A stretch of DNA of 64,000 nt from Massilia sp. CF038 (lineage in GTDB: Bacteria; Pseudomonadota; Gammaproteobacteria; Burkholderiales; Burkholderiaceae_D): positions 620,001 through 684,000 of the forward strand of contig NZ_FQWU01000002.1 of NCBI RefSeq assembly GCF_900129765.1, given 5' to 3'. Made by a program: the position numbers and the translations under genes. The notes under the pieces were generated by a model. The model worked only from the letters and a program-made list of their open reading frames with translations. It did not search any database and was not told the origin of the DNA. Below, piece by piece: positions 60,991 through 64,000 of this stretch (within the stretch, counting starts at the first letter, position 1; every line of letters starts with the position of its first letter).

Positions 60991-61689
60991 ATGAAGAAAG
61001 AACTTCTTGTCCAGAAGCTGGAACAGCAACTCAAGCTGGTAGCGGCCGAGCGGGCCAGTGCCAAGGGCGAGCCTGCGCTGCAGGCTGCGCGCACCGCGCT
61101 CAAACGCTATCAGTCGGGCCGCCTGGCGGAAACCCATGCTGACCTGCTGGCCAATCCGAACACGCACGATGCCGCCCTGTTCTTCCTGGAGGAGCTGTAC
61201 GGCGCGCACGACCTGTCGCAGCGCGACGTCGACCTGGAACGCATCATTCCCACCCTGCAGAAAATGCTGTCGTACGAGTCGCTGCACACCATTACCGAGG
61301 CCATTGTGCTGGACGCGCTGTCCGAGCGGCTGGACACCGCCATGGCGCGCGTGCTGGGCACCGAGTTCGATGAGGCCAAGTATGTTGCGGCCTACCGCAC
61401 CGCCACCACGCACGAGGACCGGGCGCGCCAGCTCGACCTGGTGCAGGAGCTGGGCGACTCGCTGTGCGAGCTGGTGAACATTCCCCTGCTGTCCGTGACG
61501 CTGACGATTATGCGCGGGCCGGCCATGCTGGCGCGGCTGGGCGACCTGCACGAGTTTCTGGATACGGGGTTCAGGACGTTTAAAAAGATGAAGAAGCCGG
61601 CTGCGTTTGTGGAGACTATCGTGGGCAGGGAACGGCGCGTGATGGAAAAGATCTACGCGGGACGCAAGGATCCGTTCGACGTTTATTAA
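60991..61689 (+). CDS. conserved hypothetical protein
   Basis: A 232-residue cytoplasmic, mostly helical protein with a Lys-rich N-terminus and conserved-looking stretches: ANPNTHDAALFFLEELYGAH (about residues 55-74), TITEAIVLDALSERLDTAMA and a C-terminal GRERRVMEKIYAGRKDPF. I recognise the FFLEELYG motif from a conserved proteobacterial family of unknown function but cannot name a role. It is divergent from the Tat operon and followed by palindrome copy E. No function is assigned. Confidence 0.6.
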   Translation: MKKELLVQKLEQQLKLVAAERASAKGEPALQAARTALKRYQSGRLAETHADLLANPNTHDAALFFLEELYGAHDLSQRDVDLERIIPTLQKMLSYESLHTITEAIVLDALSERLDTAMARVLGTEFDEAKYVAAYRTATTHEDRARQLDLVQELGDSLCELVNIPLLSVTLTIMRGPAMLARLGDLHEFLDTGFRTFKKMKKPAAFVETIVGRERRVMEKIYAGRKDPFDVY

Positions 61690-61697
61690 GTCCCACC

Positions 61698-61784
61698 ACA
61701 TCGCCCTCGCGAAGGCGGGGGCCCATGCCACGTTCCCGGATTCGGTCCAGATGGTATGGGCCCCCGCCTCCGCGAGGGCGATGT
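61698..61784. repeat. dispersed palindromic repeat, copy E
   Basis: An 87-bp copy with arms ACATCGCCCTCGCG and CGCGAGGGCGATGT and centre CCACGTTCCCGG. It lies between convergent genes (hypothetical on the plus strand, trmJ on the minus strand), so it could end transcripts from either side. A triplicated 20-bp repeat follows at once. Confidence 0.9.
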
Positions 61785-61790
61785 AGGGGG

Positions 61791-61850
61791 GCTCTTATTC
61801 TGTATTGGGTGCTCTTATTCTGTAGTGCGTGCTCTTATTTTGTAGTCGGC
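61791..61850. repeat. three tandem 20-bp repeats at the trmJ 3' end
   Basis: Units starting GCTCTTATTCTGTA at 61791, 61811 and 61831 (the third with TTATTTTGTA). The third overlaps the last codons and stop of trmJ (TAA at 61835-61837). On the minus strand each unit reads TACA[G/A]AATAAGAGC, so the end of trmJ looks duplicated downstream. Confidence 0.85.
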
Positions 61851-62602
61851 TCTTGGCGGCTTTTTAATATATGCCGCGCTATCCCGCGCAGAATATTGAC
61901 TTCCTCGGTCTCGAGCTGGGTCCGCGAAAAAAGCCGCTTCAGACGCGGCATGAGCTTTTTCGGATTATCCGCGTCAAGAAAATCAATCGCCACCAGCGCT
62001 TGCTCCAGGTGCGCATACATCCCCTCGATCTGCTCCAGACTGGCCGCGTCCCCATGAAAGCCCACCGCACTGGCCGGCGCCACCACGCCATCGGCCACCC
62101 GGCACTCATACGCGAGCACCTGCAGCGCCTGCGCCAGATTGAGCGACGAATAATCAGGATTGGCCGGAATGTTAATCAGCACATTGCACTGTTCGACGAT
62201 CTGATTGGGCAGCCCGAAACGCTCGTTGCCAAAAATGAGCGCGGCAGACAATTCGCCCTGCCCCGCCACATGCCCGGCAAATTCGCGCGGCATCCAGACA
62301 GGCGGCGAAAATTCGCGCAAACGCGCCGACACGGCGGCCGCAAAATTGATGCCTTCCAGCGCCTCGGCCATGCTGCCGACAATGCGCGCGCCTTCCAGCA
62401 CGTCCTGCGCGCCGCTGGCAAAGGCCACTGCCTCGGGGTCGGCCAGCGCGTCCGGAAAGCGCGGATTGACCAGTACCAGATCCGAAAAACCCATTGTTTT
62501 CATGGCCCGTGCAGCGGCCCCGATATTGCCGGCGCGGCTGGTCTCGACCAGGACAAAACGCAGGCGTTTGAAAACAGAAGTCGGTGTTTCGGGCAGATTC
62601 AT
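61835..62602 (-). CDS. trmJ: tRNA (cytidine/uridine-32-2'-O)-methyltransferase TrmJ
   Basis: A 255-residue SPOUT (TrmH-type) methyltransferase with all three SAM/RNA motifs: LVETSRAGNIGAAARAMKTM (motif 1, about residues 18-37), AALIFGNERFGLPN (motif 2) and INIPANPDYSSLNLAQALQV (motif 3). The C-terminal extension (about 175-255), typical of TrmJ and its dimers, is present and ends near SRQEPTTK. It methylates ribose 2'-O at position 32 of tRNA anticodon loops. It is divergent from suhB. Its 3' end lies in the 20-bp tandem repeat. Confidence 0.92.
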   Translation of the reverse strand: MNLPETPTSVFKRLRFVLVETSRAGNIGAAARAMKTMGFSDLVLVNPRFPDALADPEAVAFASGAQDVLEGARIVGSMAEALEGINFAAAVSARLREFSPPVWMPREFAGHVAGQGELSAALIFGNERFGLPNQIVEQCNVLINIPANPDYSSLNLAQALQVLAYECRVADGVVAPASAVGFHGDAASLEQIEGMYAHLEQALVAIDFLDADNPKKLMPRLKRLFSRTQLETEEVNILRGIARHILKSRQEPTTK

Positions 62603-62747
62603 TTAAAATAGCGCTATCGCGCGGCGTGAAAGGATGCAATTTTAACCTTTCGACGCCGCTTCGCTCTTTAATTCATTCTTGTTCACTACCGTTCGCTGCG
62701 ACCATGGGGCCGCCGTGGGCGTTAGCGTTCTTTTAACGGAAAATACA

Positions 62748-63536
62748 ATGCACCCAATGCTCAATACGGCGATCAAAGCTGCTCGCCGCGCCGCCACCGT
62801 CATCCAGCGCGCTTCGTTCGATGTCGATCGTGTTGTTGTTACTGAAAAACAACATAACGATTTCGTGACCGATGTGGACCAGGCAGCGGAACAGGCCATC
62901 ATCGAGACCCTGCTCAAAGCCTACCCCGACCATGCCATTCTGGCCGAGGAATCGGGTGCATCCAAAAACCTGAACGACGAGAGTGAATTCGCGTGGATCA
63001 TCGACCCGATCGATGGCACCACCAACTTCATGCACGGCTACCCTAACTATTGCGTATCGATTGCCCTGTCCCAGCGCGGCATCATCACCCAGGCTGTCAT
63101 CTATGACCCTGTGCGTAACGATTTGTTCACCGCCACCAAGGGCGCCGGCGCCTATCTGAACGACAAGCGTATCCGCGTCACCAAGCACGACCGCATCTCC
63201 AACTGCCTGCTTTCCAGCGGCCACGCAGCCGGCCCGAAAGCGCTGGCCGACTACATCAAGATGTACGGCGTCATGGCCGAACGTTGCCAGGCCATCCGCA
63301 CCGCCGGTTCGGCCGCGCTGGACCTGGCCAATGTGGCTGCCGGGCGCAGCGACGGTTTCTACGAAAAAGGCCTCAAGCCATGGGATATCGCTGCCGGCGC
63401 CTTGCTGGTAACGGAAGCCGGCGGCATTTGCGGCGAGTTCAACGGCGAATCCGAGTACCTGTACAAGGGTGACATCATTGCCGCCAGCCCGAAGGTGTTT
63501 GGCCAGATGGTCACGCTGCTGTCGCCTTTCGCGTAA
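62748..63536 (+). CDS. suhB: inositol-1-monophosphatase family protein SuhB
   Basis: A 262-residue protein with the Li+-sensitive phosphatase motifs: KQHNDFVTDVDQAAEQ, ILAEESG, WIIDPIDGTTNFMHGYP (metal-binding DxIDGT) and LKPWDIAAGALLVTEAGG (second motif). SuhB acts as an inositol-phosphate phosphatase and, in enterobacteria, also in rRNA transcription antitermination. ATG 62748 (MHPMLNTAIKAARRAA) is chosen; the frame is open to 62679, but that part lies in the leader and is not family-like. It is divergent from trmJ across 145 bases. Confidence 0.93.
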   Translation: MHPMLNTAIKAARRAATVIQRASFDVDRVVVTEKQHNDFVTDVDQAAEQAIIETLLKAYPDHAILAEESGASKNLNDESEFAWIIDPIDGTTNFMHGYPNYCVSIALSQRGIITQAVIYDPVRNDLFTATKGAGAYLNDKRIRVTKHDRISNCLLSSGHAAGPKALADYIKMYGVMAERCQAIRTAGSAALDLANVAAGRSDGFYEKGLKPWDIAAGALLVTEAGGICGEFNGESEYLYKGDIIAASPKVFGQMVTLLSPFA

Positions 63537-63754
63537 AATACCCGCAAGCGATTGACCGGGAACACGATTGTGTTCCCGCCCACCCTCTAAATTTCCACAG
63601 CACAACTAAATTCGTTTAGACTCGCTGTTGTTATGCTGCAATTCCCGGTGGCACCGATTCCAGTGCCTTTGCCACCGCGGTTTTCTAAAATTGATTGCCT
63701 GCGACTGGCGCTCCTGAAAGCGAGCGACGGGCCGATCTCCACCATAAAGTTAAC

Positions 63755-64000
63755 ATGTCCTTTTCTAAACTCGGCCTGTCCGATGCCATCGTTCGCGCTG
63801 TGACCGAACACGGTTACACCGTCCCGACCCCGATCCAGACCCAGGCAATTCCTGCCGTGCTGGCCGGCGGCGATTTGCTGGCAGGCGCACAGACCGGTAC
63901 CGGCAAGACCGCCGGTTTCACGCTGCCGATCCTGAACCGCCTGTCGACCGATCCGGTCGGCGCCGCGCTCACCAGCAAGACCTCGACCCGCGCGGTGCGC
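63755..64000 (+). CDS. rhlE: DEAD-box RNA helicase, partial (runs off window)
   Basis: The N-terminal 82 residues of a DEAD-box helicase: Q motif [19 protein letters not shown], then [10 protein letters not shown], and Walker A/motif [17 protein letters not shown]. The start [10 protein letters not shown] and the order of motifs suggest RhlE, which remodels rRNA or RNA degradation complexes; SrmB/DbpA-like relatives cannot be excluded from this fragment. ATG 63755 follows a leader of about 218 bases after suhB with no clear ribosome site noted. The rest lies beyond position 64000. Confidence 0.85.
   Translation, partial: MSFSKLGLSDAIVRAVTEHGYTVPTPIQTQAIPAVLAGGDLLAGAQTGTGKTAGFTLPILNRLSTDPVGAALTSKTSTRAVR

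Overview
The window looks like chromosome from a GC-rich betaproteobacterium, most likely Oxalobacteraceae (Massilia/Duganella/Telluria type). This is inferred from codon bias, from gene families (hemerythrin, KGG stress protein, two phasins, SuhB, TrmJ, RhlE) and from a dispersed palindromic repeat whose chance translations (GPRLREDD-like peptides) I recall from this family. I see no plasmid, phage, transposase, tRNA, rRNA or CRISPR sequence.

Layout. 1-1.5 kb: phasin, hemerythrin and KGG stress protein. 1.8-7.7 kb: a Suppressor-of-fused protein with an ion-channel protein, a Kelch-like protein, a LuxR regulator, a YgjP-type metalloprotease and a secreted GH43 arabinanase. 8-12.4 kb: outer-membrane barrel, small PstS-like periplasmic protein and a membrane GGDEF-EAL enzyme, in one operon. 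12.9-44.6 kb: a complete Lap-type biofilm adhesin system. 44.7-49.2 kb: GNAT, LOG, TPR, TetR, patatin and phasin genes. 49.5-61.7 kb: a two-domain acyl reductase-like protein, ankyrin and VOC proteins, a three-receiver GGDEF-EAL hybrid, and a Tat/GMC/hydrolase operon. 61.8-64 kb: trmJ, suhB and the start of a DEAD-box helicase.

The centrepiece is a 7616-residue RTX adhesin (17240-40090). It has a LapA-type retention module with a TAAG cleavage site, 67 tandem 97-residue VCBS-type repeats, a PA14 domain, RTX nonapeptides and a type I secretion tail. Around it lie the ABC transporter (LapB type), the membrane fusion protein (LapC type), the TolC pore (LapE type), the periplasmic protease LapG and its c-di-GMP receptor LapD with degenerate GGDEF and EAL motifs. 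An orphan LuxR regulator sits between the transporter genes and the adhesin. By analogy with Pseudomonas, c-di-GMP bound to LapD would sequester LapG and keep the adhesin on the surface. When c-di-GMP falls, LapG would cut at TAAG and release it. Two predicted active c-di-GMP enzymes are encoded nearby (9722-12445 and 53990-57694).

A second theme is a family of five imperfect 87-99 bp palindromes, each at the 3' side of a gene (4921, 45131, 48490, 53902, 61698). One touches, and one overlaps, a stop codon, and the last sits beside a triplicated 20-bp repeat at the end of trmJ.
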